64,000 nt of DNA from JACPLA01 sp964602055 (GTDB lineage Bacteria > Bacteroidota > Ignavibacteria > UBA10030), in the NCBI GenBank assembly GCA_964602055.1, contig CAZRPU010000002.1:71994-135993 (forward strand), read 5' to 3'. Below the pieces are notes generated by a model. That model had not been told where the DNA came from, did no database searches, and was given only the letters and a program-made list of their open reading frames with translations. The position numbers and the translations under genes are program-made. This document shows positions 40,856 to 49,529 of the stretch, piece after piece. The first letter of the stretch is position 1. Each line of letters begins with the position of its first letter.

Positions 40856-42616
40856 TCAGTCTCCCGTCAGCACGTCGGGCAGTTTTTCTTTCATCAAGGC
40901 TGTCAGATGTTTCTTGATTTCGTCTTCAGTCTGCATTTCCAGAACCTGCTTTGCGATTTTCCTGGCGTCGCGGTATTTCACAGATCGCAGGATCTTCTTG
41001 ATTTCAGGGAGCACGTTCGGGACGACACTGAACTCTTCGAGTCCAAGGCCGAGCAGCAGGATGGTCGCCAGCGGGTCGCCCGCCATTTCTCCGCACATCC
41101 CAACCCGGACTTTGCTTCCCTTTCCCCGGTCGATAATCCTCCTCAGAAACCGTACAACGGCGGGATGAAACTCCTGGTACAGAGGCGAAACAATGTCGTT
41201 GCCGCGGTCCACTGCGAGCAGATATTGAATTAAGTCGTTGGTCCCGATGCTGACAAAGCTGACCTCCGCTGCCAGATCCTCCGCTATGACTGCGGCAGCG
41301 GGAACTTCGATCATGACTCCGACTTCAATATTCTCGTCGTAGGGGATCGCTTTGGAACGGAGCTGCCCCTTTGCATCTTCCAGCAGCTGTTTCGCCTTTC
41401 GAACTTCCTTGATGCTGCTGATCATGGGGAACATGATGCTTACATTCTTCCGTGCGCTTGCCCGGAGAATCGCCCGCAGCTGTTCGAGGAACAACTCCGG
41501 ACGATCGAGCATGACGCGAATTCCCCGCCAGCCGAGAAAAGGATTGTTCTCGCGCACCATGTGAGCCATCATCTTGTCGCCGCCGATATCGAACGTGCGG
41601 ATGATGACAGGCTTCGGATACATCGTATCGGACAGGAACTTGTATTGCGTGAACTGTTCTTCCTCGCTCGGGAAAATCTCACCTCCCAGCAGCAGCGATT
41701 CCGACCTGTACAACCCCACGCCGTCCGCTCCCTGGAGCTTGACAAACTCGAGCTCCTCCATAAGCTCCACGTTCGCCGAAAGGTTGACGCGATGTCCGTC
41801 CAGAGTTTCAGCGGGGAGATCCCGCAAACCGTGCAGTTTTTCTTCAAACGCGAGGTAACGATCCCGTTTTTCCTCGAACTTGCGGACTGTTTCGGGCGAG
41901 GGAGCAATAATGACGGCTCCGCCGTAGCCGTCGATAATCATTCTGTCTCCGTTTTGCACGAGCGAGGAGACATTTCTCAGACCGACCACAGCCGGGATTT
42001 TCAGCGCACGTGCAAGGAGCGCCGTGTGCGATGTAACGCCACCGATCTCCGTGAGATAGCCGAGCACAGCATTGCGGCTGAGAATCAGCGCATCGGCGGC
42101 GGCAAGGTTTTGCGTCACGATGATCGGAGATCCTTCCAGACGCGAGATCAGCTTTTCTTCCTGCAGATTCCGCAGAATGCGGTTCCGAAGATCCTCGACA
42201 TCGTGCGCCCGTTCACGGGTATATTCGTCCTGCGAAGAAACCATGACACGGTGGTATTTTTCAATCTCATCATGGACGATGAACTCCACATTCTTGCATT
42301 CGTTGCGGATGCGGCCGTTGATGGAATCGAACAGCACGACGTCTTCGAGGATCATGAGCTGAGCTTCGAAAATCTTCGCCTGGTGGTCTCCGAGTTTTTG
42401 TTTCGCAAAGTCGAAAATCTTTGCAAGTTCTTTAGCAGACCGCTCAACTGCATGACGGAGGCGCTCAATTTCTTTCCCCACTTCTTCCGGCTTGACGGTT
42501 TTTTCCGTAATCACCGGCGTTCTCTTGTGAAAGAGCAATACGGGGCCGATGGCAATGCCCGGCGAGGCGGGAATTCCTTTCAGAACATGTTCTTGCTTGG
42601 GATGTGTGGTGGTCAT
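40856..42616 (-). CDS. ptsI: PTS enzyme I (phosphoenolpyruvate-protein phosphotransferase)
   Basis: The 586-residue enzyme takes phosphate from phosphoenolpyruvate and passes it to HPr. It has the N-terminal helical domain, the phosphohistidine domain with catalytic His in GGVTSHTALLARAL, and the PEP-binding barrel with GIGLYRSE-like GVGLYRSESLLL, RTFDIGGDK and MCGEMAGDP. The length is standard. It overlaps ptsH by four bases (ATGA). No EIIA, EIIB or EIIC gene is in the window, so it may feed distant transporters or purely regulatory targets. Confidence 0.97.
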   Translation of the reverse strand: MTTTHPKQEHVLKGIPASPGIAIGPVLLFHKRTPVITEKTVKPEEVGKEIERLRHAVERSAKELAKIFDFAKQKLGDHQAKIFEAQLMILEDVVLFDSINGRIRNECKNVEFIVHDEIEKYHRVMVSSQDEYTRERAHDVEDLRNRILRNLQEEKLISRLEGSPIIVTQNLAAADALILSRNAVLGYLTEIGGVTSHTALLARALKIPAVVGLRNVSSLVQNGDRMIIDGYGGAVIIAPSPETVRKFEEKRDRYLAFEEKLHGLRDLPAETLDGHRVNLSANVELMEELEFVKLQGADGVGLYRSESLLLGGEIFPSEEEQFTQYKFLSDTMYPKPVIIRTFDIGGDKMMAHMVRENNPFLGWRGIRVMLDRPELFLEQLRAILRASARKNVSIMFPMISSIKEVRKAKQLLEDAKGQLRSKAIPYDENIEVGVMIEVPAAAVIAEDLAAEVSFVSIGTNDLIQYLLAVDRGNDIVSPLYQEFHPAVVRFLRRIIDRGKGSKVRVGMCGEMAGDPLATILLLGLGLEEFSVVPNVLPEIKKILRSVKYRDARKIAKQVLEMQTEDEIKKHLTALMKEKLPDVLTGD

Positions 42617-42882
42617 ACAGGTTCGTCAAATGCCTTGTCGAACAATGCCAGAATTGCCCCTGCTGCAGCTTCTTCGTCTTCTCCGGTAAATCTCAACAGA
42701 AGTGTTGCCCCCTGCTCAGCGGCCAGCGTCATGACGCCGATGATGCTTTTACCGTTGATTTCAAATCCATCCTTGCTGATGACAAAGTCCGACTTGAATT
42801 TTGCTGCCAGCTTCACGAGGGATGCAGCAGGGCGCGTGTGCAGACCGGCCCGATTCAACACTTTCACTTCACGTTCGATCAT
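42613..42882 (-). CDS. ptsH: phosphocarrier protein HPr
   Basis: The 89-residue protein carries the active His in NRAGLHTRPA (near residue 15) and the regulatory Ser in GKSIIGVMTL (near residue 46), which HPr kinase phosphorylates in other bacteria. It relays phosphate from enzyme I to sugar or regulatory acceptors. It starts 21 bases after the polyprenyl synthase gene and is coupled to ptsI. No hprK is visible here. Confidence 0.96.
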   Translation of the reverse strand: MIEREVKVLNRAGLHTRPAASLVKLAAKFKSDFVISKDGFEINGKSIIGVMTLAAEQGATLLLRFTGEDEEAAAGAILALFDKAFDEPV

Positions 42883-42903
42883 TCGTCCGCGCGCAACGCT
42901 CCC

Positions 42904-43881
42904 TTAGTAGGTACGGTTCAGCAGCATGTCGGTGAACCACGCAAGCATATCCCTCGCCTGCGATGGGCGAAACGCTTCCAGTTCCAGCTTTGCCTGCGCA
43001 ATATCCCGGCTGACAAAATCCTTGGCTGATTCAATAGCCCCCGTCTCATGGAATATCCGTCGAAACTCCTTAAGCTTGCCCCTCGCAACACTGCGGTTCC
43101 TGATGAAGGACTTGAGCAATGCTTTGTCCTTGCCCCGGGCCCTCTGGAGGGCCTCAAGCAGGAGATACGTCTTCTTCCCTTCTTTCAAATCACCACCGAT
43201 TGTTTTGCCGAATTTCTTTTCGTCTGCAACAACGTCCAGGAGATCATCCTGCACCTGAAACGCGCGGCCGACATGCTCACCGTATGACCGAAGAGCCGTG
43301 AGCTGGCTTGCCGACGCGTTGCCGATGAGGCCCCCCATCTCCGTCGAAACGGCAACCATTTTTCCGGTCTTCTTCCTGATCATGAGGAGGTAGTCATCCA
43401 CGCGTACGCCTGATCGGGTCTCGAATTCCTTGTCATAAGCCTGACCCTCGCATACTTCGACCACGCCGTCCGTAAACACATCTGCGATCTCTTTGATTCT
43501 TGGGGATGAGGTGCGCAGAAGGATCCTGTACGCGAGCGCCAGGAGCTCGTCCCCGACAAGAATCGCCGTGTTCTGATCCCACCGTTGATGGACCGTGGTG
43601 CGCCCCCGGCGCGAAGCCGCGTTGTCCATGATATCGTCGTGCACGAGCGTAAAATTGTGAAGAATCTCGATGCCCGCCCCGGCATGCAGAGCCTCTTCCG
43701 GTATTCCCCCGACAACTTCGCAGCAAAGAAGCACGAGCACCGGACGAATCCTCTTACCGCCCCCGGCCAGCACATACTTGAGGGGCTGATACAGCGACCG
43801 CGGTTGTGTTTGCCCGATCGCCTCAATGAGGTAGCGATCGACCAGAGTTTTGTAGTGCAGGTACTTCTGTTCAAAATTCAT
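42904..43881 (-). CDS. polyprenyl diphosphate synthase (trans-isoprenyl synthase)
   Basis: The ATG at 43881 overlaps the fni stop (ATGA) and gives 325 residues; a longer reading into fni adds nothing conserved. The enzyme chains isopentenyl diphosphate onto an allylic primer. GGKRIRPVLVLL (about 40-51), the first Asp-rich motif DDIMD and the second, QDDLLD, are present. The first motif lacks the two-residue insertion typical of bacterial farnesyl synthases of the IspA type, and Phe lies five residues before it; the product length is left open (C20 or longer possible). It sits next to the isomerase that supplies its primer. Confidence 0.92.
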   Translation of the reverse strand: MNFEQKYLHYKTLVDRYLIEAIGQTQPRSLYQPLKYVLAGGGKRIRPVLVLLCCEVVGGIPEEALHAGAGIEILHNFTLVHDDIMDNAASRRGRTTVHQRWDQNTAILVGDELLALAYRILLRTSSPRIKEIADVFTDGVVEVCEGQAYDKEFETRSGVRVDDYLLMIRKKTGKMVAVSTEMGGLIGNASASQLTALRSYGEHVGRAFQVQDDLLDVVADEKKFGKTIGGDLKEGKKTYLLLEALQRARGKDKALLKSFIRNRSVARGKLKEFRRIFHETGAIESAKDFVSRDIAQAKLELEAFRPSQARDMLAWFTDMLLNRTY

Positions 43882-44954
43882 GGGTGGACAGAATCTTTCA
43901 GGATGAGCTTCTGCCGCCGGAGTTCTGTCAACGTGCGGGAACCCGTCAAAAACAGGGCCCCCTTCAATTCCATTTCCCAGACCTTCAATTCTTCCAAAAT
44001 TCCTTTTGGTCCTCCTCGCTCCAAAGCCTTGAGCAGAGGCCTGGCGACGCCGGTCATGGACGCGCCGAGAGCAATCGCTTTTGCAACGTCTAATCCGTTT
44101 GCCAGACCTCCCGAAGCGATGACCGACAAACTCCGCGATGCAAGCGCAGACGTTTGGCGAAGGGCCTCGGCCGTCGGTATTCCCCAATCCCAGAACACCG
44201 GAGCGTAGTCGCGCTGAGTGCGCTGAGGTTTTCCGCGGGGCTGTGCACCGTTGCGGCGAAGGATTTCGACGCCGGCCCAGCTCGTTCCGCCCGCCCCGGC
44301 CACGTCGACGTAGCGGACACCCGCGTCGGCCAGCCGCCGGGCGACCGAAGCGGAAATACCTGCGCCGATTTCCTTGACAATGATGGGAAGACCCAAATCT
44401 CTCACGAGCATTTCAATCCCCCGGAGAACGCCTCGGAACCGGGGATCCCCTTCCGGCTGAAGAAACTCCTGGAGAGGGTTCAGATGAACGGCAAAGCCGT
44501 CTGCCCGAATGAGATCCGCCAGACGCCGGATGGGGGAAACATCGCGCAGCCGGGCAACTTCCGACGCTCCGATGTTGCCAAAGAGGGGAATCTGCGGGGC
44601 AACTTCCCGAACAATGCTGTAGGTCCGGTGAAAGAGGGCATCTTCGATTGCCTGGCGCTGACTTCCAACGCCCATGGCAAGGTTCTTTTCTCCGCATGCT
44701 TCCGCCAGACCTCGATTGATCCGCAGGGCATCCTTGTAGCCTCCGGTCATGCTCGAAATGAGGATCGGTAATGCGACGGGTTTGCCGAGAAAGCTCGTTG
44801 ATGGGTCTACTTCGGCAAAGTCAATCTCGGGAAGAGCATTATGGATGAAGTCGTACCGCTCGAATCCCGATGTTTTTCCACGGAAGGAAACGTCTTTCGA
44901 AAGGGTAATCTCGACGTGCTGTTGTTTGCGCGATGAGGTTTTGGATGATTTCAT
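43878..44954 (-). CDS. fni: type 2 isopentenyl-diphosphate delta-isomerase
   Basis: The 358-residue FMN- and NADPH-dependent enzyme interconverts isopentenyl and dimethylallyl diphosphate. ISSMTGG (about 66-72), AMGVGSQRQAIE (about 92-103), HLNPLQEFLQPEGD (about 156-169), KEIGAGIS and DVAGAGGTSWAGVE match the family. It is the first gene of an eight-gene operon running to the PEGA gene. A GAGGAG ribosome binding site lies five bases before the ATG. Confidence 0.96.
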   Translation of the reverse strand: MKSSKTSSRKQQHVEITLSKDVSFRGKTSGFERYDFIHNALPEIDFAEVDPSTSFLGKPVALPILISSMTGGYKDALRINRGLAEACGEKNLAMGVGSQRQAIEDALFHRTYSIVREVAPQIPLFGNIGASEVARLRDVSPIRRLADLIRADGFAVHLNPLQEFLQPEGDPRFRGVLRGIEMLVRDLGLPIIVKEIGAGISASVARRLADAGVRYVDVAGAGGTSWAGVEILRRNGAQPRGKPQRTQRDYAPVFWDWGIPTAEALRQTSALASRSLSVIASGGLANGLDVAKAIALGASMTGVARPLLKALERGGPKGILEELKVWEMELKGALFLTGSRTLTELRRQKLILKDSVHP

Positions 44955-44969
44955 GCATGCTCCTCAGGC

Positions 44970-44998
44970 ATGATAACGAAATGAGCTTCGAGAATCAA
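44970..44998 (-). promoter_or_regulatory. candidate promoter for the fni operon
   Basis: On the minus strand TTGATT (44998-44993), 17 bases and TATCAT (44975-44970). The predicted start of transcription falls about 10 bases before the fni ATG, so the message would be nearly leaderless and its ribosome binding site would lie at the extreme 5-prime end. Confidence 0.5.
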
Positions 44999-45023
44999 GA
45001 ATAGCGGATCGCGGCCGAATTTC

Positions 45024-45052
45024 TTGTTTCACTTGGAAATCCTTCGTATATT
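45024..45052 (+). promoter_or_regulatory. sigma-70-type promoter for the nucleotidyltransferase gene
   Basis: TTGTTT (45024-45029), 17 bases and TATATT (45047-45052) point rightward, back to back with the fni promoter. The leader of about 36 bases is AT-rich and has no Shine-Dalgarno match. Confidence 0.65.
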
Positions 45053-45094
45053 TTTATTCACTTCAATTTTAACAATCTTCACTATGCTGTCTTC

Positions 45095-46069
45095 ATGAGA
45101 GCCATTATTCCAGTAGCCGGAGTCGGGAGCCGACTTCGCCCACATACCTACACCGTTCCCAAAGTGCTGCTGAATGTCGCCGGCAAGCCCATCATCGGCC
45201 ACATCATGGACAAAGTCATCGAGAACGGCGTTGATGAGGCAACGATCGTCCTTGGATATCTTGGTGAAATGATCAAAGAATATATCCTCAGTCATTATTC
45301 GATCAAAGTGGATTTTGTCGATCAGGAAGAACGGCTTGGTCTTGGGCACGCCATTTATCTTTCCCGGCACACCTTCTCGCGTTCTCCCATTCTGATCATC
45401 CTGGGCGACACGATTTTCGATGTTAACCTCCGCGAGATGATGAAGAGCGAGCACTCGGTGCTCGGTGTGAAAAAAGTTGACGATCCGCGACGTTTCGGTG
45501 TGGCAGAAACATCCGACGGATTCATTACGAAACTCGTCGAAAAGCCTGAACACCCCAAAAGCAATCTTGCAGTCGTGGGTTTGTACTATATGACCCAGCC
45601 GCAAACGCTCGTAGAATGCCTCAAGGAAATGATCAAGACGAATGTCCGGACGAAGGGCGAATATCAGCTGACGGATGCCTTACAGATGCTCATCGATCGC
45701 GGCGAGAAGATGCGGACGTTTGATGTGCAGGGTTGGTACGATTGTGGAAAGCCTGAAACGCTGCTGACAACCAATCAGAAACTGCTCGCCCATGCTCCCA
45801 GACCGAAAGAGCATGAGAGCGTCGTGATTCAACCCCCTGTATTCATTTCGCCCAAGGCGACGGTCAGGAATTCCGTGATTGGCCCGAACGCAACGATTGC
45901 CGAGGGGGCGGAGGTCCAAAACTCGGTCATTCGGAACTCTATTGTCAGTGAAGGGGCCAGGGTTTCGGAAGCGCTGCTGGAGGACTCGATCGTGGGCAAC
46001 AACGCTCTGGTCAAAGGAAATTATAAACGAATCAACATCGGAGATTCCTCGGAATTGGAATTCTACTGA
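45095..46069 (+). CDS. sugar-1-phosphate nucleotidyltransferase with left-handed beta-helix tail
   Basis: The 324-residue protein has the nucleotide-binding opening VAGVGSRLRPHT (about 7-18) with PKVLLNVAGKPI (about 22-33), the LGDTIFDV metal block (about 107-114) and the GWYDCGKPETLL block (about 210-221). From about 245 on, hexapeptide-like repeats (VIGPNATIAEGA) form a left-handed helix as in GlmU or glucose-1-phosphate thymidylyltransferases. It makes an activated NDP-sugar; whether UDP-, dTDP- or GDP-sugar cannot be decided. It precedes metK by 83 bases. Confidence 0.87.
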   Translation: MRAIIPVAGVGSRLRPHTYTVPKVLLNVAGKPIIGHIMDKVIENGVDEATIVLGYLGEMIKEYILSHYSIKVDFVDQEERLGLGHAIYLSRHTFSRSPILIILGDTIFDVNLREMMKSEHSVLGVKKVDDPRRFGVAETSDGFITKLVEKPEHPKSNLAVVGLYYMTQPQTLVECLKEMIKTNVRTKGEYQLTDALQMLIDRGEKMRTFDVQGWYDCGKPETLLTTNQKLLAHAPRPKEHESVVIQPPVFISPKATVRNSVIGPNATIAEGAEVQNSVIRNSIVSEGARVSEALLEDSIVGNNALVKGNYKRINIGDSSELEFY

Positions 46070-46152
46070 CGCTGCGCTGCAGCCGGTCTTTCCCCTCAAA
46101 GATCTTCCCGCTGCACCACCCAAGAATCAATCACACTGACAGGATCATACTC

Positions 46153-47298
46153 ATGAGGCATCTGTTTACGTCGGAGTCCGTTTCGGAAGGACACCCCGAC
46201 AAAGTTGCTGATCAGATTTCTGACGCCGTGCTCGACGCTCTTCTTCAGCAGGATCCCCACTCGCGTGTCGCGTGTGAAACATTCGTCACCACCGGCCTTG
46301 CTCTCGTTGGAGGCGAAATCACCACGAAAGGCTATATCGAAGTTCAGGATATTGCCCGCGAAGTCATCCGGGACATTGGTTATACGGAAGCAGGTGTAGG
46401 GTTCGATGCAGAGTCCTGTTCCGTCATTTCGGCCATCCACTCACAGTCACCCGATATTGCCCGCGGTGTTGACACGGGCGGGGCAGGCGATCAAGGAATG
46501 ATGTTTGGCTACGCAAACAGCGAGACTCCCGAGTTCATGCCCATGCCTATTGTTTTCGCCCATCGTCTTGTTCAACGGTTGGCCGCCATCCGCAAAAACC
46601 ATTCGAAACTCATGCCGTATTTGAGGCCCGATGCGAAAAGCCAGGTCACGATTGAATATGACGGCAAGAAAGCTGTGCGCGTCGATACCGTTGTGATATC
46701 AACGCAGCATGCCGCAAATGTTTCTCAAAAAAGAATCAAGGAGGACATTGTTGATCATGTGGTCAGCCATGTCATTCCCCGTCACCTGTTGGATAAGAAG
46801 ACTCGTTTCTTTGTCAATCCCACAGGACGGTTTGAAATAGGCGGCCCTCACGGGGACAGCGGATTGACGGGAAGAAAAATCATCGTCGACACCTACGGCG
46901 GACGCGCTCCGCACGGTGGAGGCGCTTTTTCGGGAAAGGATCCCACCAAGGTTGATCGCAGCGCAGCATATGCCGCCCGCCACCTCGCGAAAAACATCGT
47001 GGCGGCCGACATCGCCTCTGAATGTCAGATCCAGGTGGCATACGCCATTGGCGTGGCCGAGCCGGTCTCCATCCATGTCCAGACTTTTGGCACGGGAAGA
47101 ATGCCCGATCAGGCCATCAGCAAGATTGTCATGAATGAAATCGACATGACCCCGCGCGGAATTATCAAAAGACTGAACCTCCGCAGGCCAATTTACCGGA
47201 AGACCGCTGCCTACGGGCACTTCGGAAGAAACGAGAAAGAGTTCACCTGGGAAAAACTCGATCTGGTGCGCACGTTAAAGAAGGCCGTGAAGTGGTAG
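46153..47298 (+). CDS. metK: S-adenosylmethionine synthetase
   Basis: The 381-residue enzyme makes S-adenosylmethionine from methionine and ATP. SEGHPDKVADQISDA (about 11-25), GAGDQGMMFGYA (about 113-124) and GGGAFSGKDPTKVDRS (about 255-270) are the signature blocks. An AGGA lies nine bases before the ATG. The upstream 83 bases and the 118 bases to ahcY show no SAM or SAH riboswitch that I can recognise. Confidence 0.98.
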   Translation: MRHLFTSESVSEGHPDKVADQISDAVLDALLQQDPHSRVACETFVTTGLALVGGEITTKGYIEVQDIAREVIRDIGYTEAGVGFDAESCSVISAIHSQSPDIARGVDTGGAGDQGMMFGYANSETPEFMPMPIVFAHRLVQRLAAIRKNHSKLMPYLRPDAKSQVTIEYDGKKAVRVDTVVISTQHAANVSQKRIKEDIVDHVVSHVIPRHLLDKKTRFFVNPTGRFEIGGPHGDSGLTGRKIIVDTYGGRAPHGGGAFSGKDPTKVDRSAAYAARHLAKNIVAADIASECQIQVAYAIGVAEPVSIHVQTFGTGRMPDQAISKIVMNEIDMTPRGIIKRLNLRRPIYRKTAAYGHFGRNEKEFTWEKLDLVRTLKKAVKW

Positions 47299-47416
47299 AA
47301 CCTGATCCATGCCAGGACGGGGTTTTCCGTTGCTCCCCACAGAAGACGTGTGCGGGCTGACGAACATCAGAAATTCAAAACACAACAAACAATAACAAAT
47401 CACACGAACGAATCTC

Positions 47417-48697
47417 ATGGACGAAAAGCAAGGAATCTATAAAGTAAAAGATCTCTCGATGGCAAGAGAGGGGCGGCTCCGAATCGAGTGGGCCGAATCG
47501 CGCATGCCGGTGCTGATGGCCCTGCGTGAAAAATACCGGAAGACCAAGCCGCTCAAGGGATACAAGATTGCCGGGTGTCTCCACGTTACGAAGGAAACCG
47601 CCGTTCTTGTCAAGACCTTCGTGGAAGCGGGTGCCCAGGTGAGCTGGAGCGGATGCAACCCCCTTTCCACGCAGGACGATATTGCCGCCGCGCTGGCTGC
47701 CGACGGCATTTCCATCTTCGCATGGCACGGGATGAACGTGAAAGATTTCTACTGGTGTATCGAGGAAACCCTGAAAATGGAACCGAACCTGACACTGGAC
47801 GACGGCGCGGATCTTATTTTTACGATTCATAACAAGTTTCCAGGGATGGCAACAAAGAGTGTCATCGGAGGAACGGAAGAGACCACGACCGGCGTGCATC
47901 GCCTGCGTGCGATGGCAAACGACGGCGCGTTGAAATATCCCGTCATAGCCGTCAACGATGCCGAGACAAAATGGGACTTCGACAACGTGTATGGAACCGG
48001 TCAATCAACCTTGGATGGCATTCTCCGTGCAACCAGCGTACTCATCGCTGGTAAGAATCTTGTCGTCGCAGGCTTTGGCCATTGCGGACGGGGTGTAGCT
48101 CTGCGGGCAAAAGGGCTGGGCGCCAACGTGATCATCACAGAAGTGAAGGCGACCGCGGCGCTGAAGGCCACGCTGGAGGGGTTCCAGGTGATGACCATGG
48201 ACGAGGCAGCCCGTATCGGCGATATTTTTGTCACAGCGACGGGAATCAAGGACATCATTGTCGATCGTCATTTCAAAATGATGCGCGAGGGAGCCATCAT
48301 TTGCAATACGGGTCACTATGACTGCGAAATCAATATTGCTCATCTCAAGAAGAGCTCAAAGTCGGCGCGTACCGTGAGGTCGGACAACGAGGAATACTTG
48401 ATGCGGGGAGGCAAACGGATCTATCTTCTTGCTCAGGGGCGGCTTGTGAACCTGGCGGCAGCCGAAGGACATCCCTCTGAGGTCATGGATATGTCGTTTG
48501 CAAACCAATTCATGTCGCAGCTTCGGCTGGCGGAATTGCACAAGAAAGGGACGCGCCTGGAGAACCGGGTCTATGACATTCCAGCAGAACAGGATCAGGA
48601 GATCGCGGGCGTGAAGCTTCGCACCATGGGAATCAAGATTGACAAGCTGACTCCCGAACAGATCAAATACGCTTCCGATTATTCGGCCGGAACCTAG
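47417..48697 (+). CDS. ahcY: adenosylhomocysteinase
   Basis: The 426-residue NAD-dependent enzyme splits S-adenosylhomocysteine to homocysteine and adenosine, completing the methylation cycle begun by MetK. Visible are GCLHVTKETAVL (about 52-63), a DDGADL block (about 129-134), NDAETKWDFDNVYGTGQS (about 180-197) and the NAD loop GFGHCGRGVA (about 217-226). It is the shorter form that lacks the insert found in eukaryotic and proteobacterial enzymes. The start has no Shine-Dalgarno match and follows an A-rich stretch. A strong terminator follows. Confidence 0.96.
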   Translation: MDEKQGIYKVKDLSMAREGRLRIEWAESRMPVLMALREKYRKTKPLKGYKIAGCLHVTKETAVLVKTFVEAGAQVSWSGCNPLSTQDDIAAALAADGISIFAWHGMNVKDFYWCIEETLKMEPNLTLDDGADLIFTIHNKFPGMATKSVIGGTEETTTGVHRLRAMANDGALKYPVIAVNDAETKWDFDNVYGTGQSTLDGILRATSVLIAGKNLVVAGFGHCGRGVALRAKGLGANVIITEVKATAALKATLEGFQVMTMDEAARIGDIFVTATGIKDIIVDRHFKMMREGAIICNTGHYDCEINIAHLKKSSKSARTVRSDNEEYLMRGGKRIYLLAQGRLVNLAAAEGHPSEVMDMSFANQFMSQLRLAELHKKGTRLENRVYDIPAEQDQEIAGVKLRTMGIKIDKLTPEQIKYASDYSAGT

Positions 48698-48721
48698 TAC
48701 TCCAGTCGACAGTAAACGTTG

Positions 48722-48749
48722 AGGCGGCCATCAAGGCCGCCTTTTTTTT
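48722..48749 (+). terminator. rho-independent terminator after ahcY
   Basis: AGGCGGCC (48722-48729) pairs perfectly with GGCCGCCT (48735-48742) around a five-base loop, followed by a run of T to 48749. Confidence 0.92.
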
Positions 48750-48776
48750 GGCTCGAACAATCGCTACGTGCCAAAA

Positions 48777-48805
48777 TTGACAAAGTCCCAAAAAAAAGAT
48801 AAGAT
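48777..48805 (+). promoter_or_regulatory. sigma-70-type promoter for the aquaporin gene
   Basis: A perfect TTGACA (48777-48782), 17 bases and TAAGAT (48800-48805). Transcription should start near 48812, which places the possible earlier starts (GTG 48768, ATG 48804) outside the message and supports the ATG at 48828. Confidence 0.75.
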
Positions 48806-48827
48806 GACAAATCAAAAAAGGTCTCTC

Positions 48828-49490
48828 ATGAATCGAAAAGCAATCGTTGCCGAATTCATTACTACGTTCGCCCTTGTTTTTGTCGGCGTTGGAGCGATCG
48901 CAGTTGATAGCATGACCGGAGGCAAATCCGGGTTGCTGGGCATTGCCCTGGCTCACGGGCTGGTTATTGCGGTCATGGCGAGCGCAACAATGGCCATCAG
49001 CGGAGGGCATATCAATCCGGCAGTGACCCTTGCCGCCTTGGCGGCCGGTAAGATCGATGCGACGAACGCAATTGGTTATGTTCTGGCCCAATGTCTCGGG
49101 GCAGTCGTCGCGGCCTTTGTCATCAAGTTTGCGGTACCCCTTGATGCGCTCAGCGCGGTCGCGTTGGGTACGCCGGCCCTCGGAAACGGCATTACACTTG
49201 GTCAGGGATTGGTTACCGAGATCATTCTTACGTTCTTCCTGATGTTTGTGATTTATGGGACGGCAATTGACCGGCGCGCACCCAAAACAGCGGGGTTGTT
49301 CATCGGGTTGACGGTCACCGCCAACATTCTTATTGGTGGACCCATCAGCGGTGCTGCTATGAATCCGGCTCGCCACCTCGGTCCCGCCCTTATGGGAGGC
49401 CCGACGGAACTCATCTGGCTTTATTGGGTCGGCCCGGTTCTCGGTGCCGTGAGCGCTGCCCTTGTGTACAAGTGGACCTTCGAGGATTAA
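48828..49490 (+). CDS. aquaporin-family (MIP) channel
   Basis: The ATG at 48828, with AAAAAAGG seven bases upstream and a promoter just before it, gives 220 residues with six membrane helices. Both NPA boxes are present (GGHINPAVTL and GAAMNPARHLGPA). The residue after the second NPAR is His, not the Asp typical of glycerol channels, so water is the more likely substrate; a different small solute cannot be excluded. It is flanked by a terminator upstream and a membrane protein gene 39 bases downstream. Confidence 0.93.
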   Translation: MNRKAIVAEFITTFALVFVGVGAIAVDSMTGGKSGLLGIALAHGLVIAVMASATMAISGGHINPAVTLAALAAGKIDATNAIGYVLAQCLGAVVAAFVIKFAVPLDALSAVALGTPALGNGITLGQGLVTEIILTFFLMFVIYGTAIDRRAPKTAGLFIGLTVTANILIGGPISGAAMNPARHLGPALMGGPTELIWLYWVGPVLGAVSAALVYKWTFED

Positions 49491-49529
49491 GGTCCGCGTC
49501 CAACATCAGATTTCCCAAAGGAGAATTTC

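Noticed and set aside
41561..42907. 448-codon plus-strand frame opposite ptsI and ptsH
   Set aside because: Antisense shadow of two well-conserved genes.
46070..46152. SAM riboswitch upstream of metK
   Set aside because: The 83-base gap lacks the paired stems and kink-turn pattern of known SAM riboswitches.
47299..47416. SAH riboswitch upstream of ahcY
   Set aside because: The region is A-rich and shows no matching conserved core.
48768..48827. Earlier GTG (48768) or ATG (48804) as aquaporin start
   Set aside because: A near-perfect promoter at 48777-48805 would place both starts outside the transcript, and the ATG at 48828 has the ribosome binding site.
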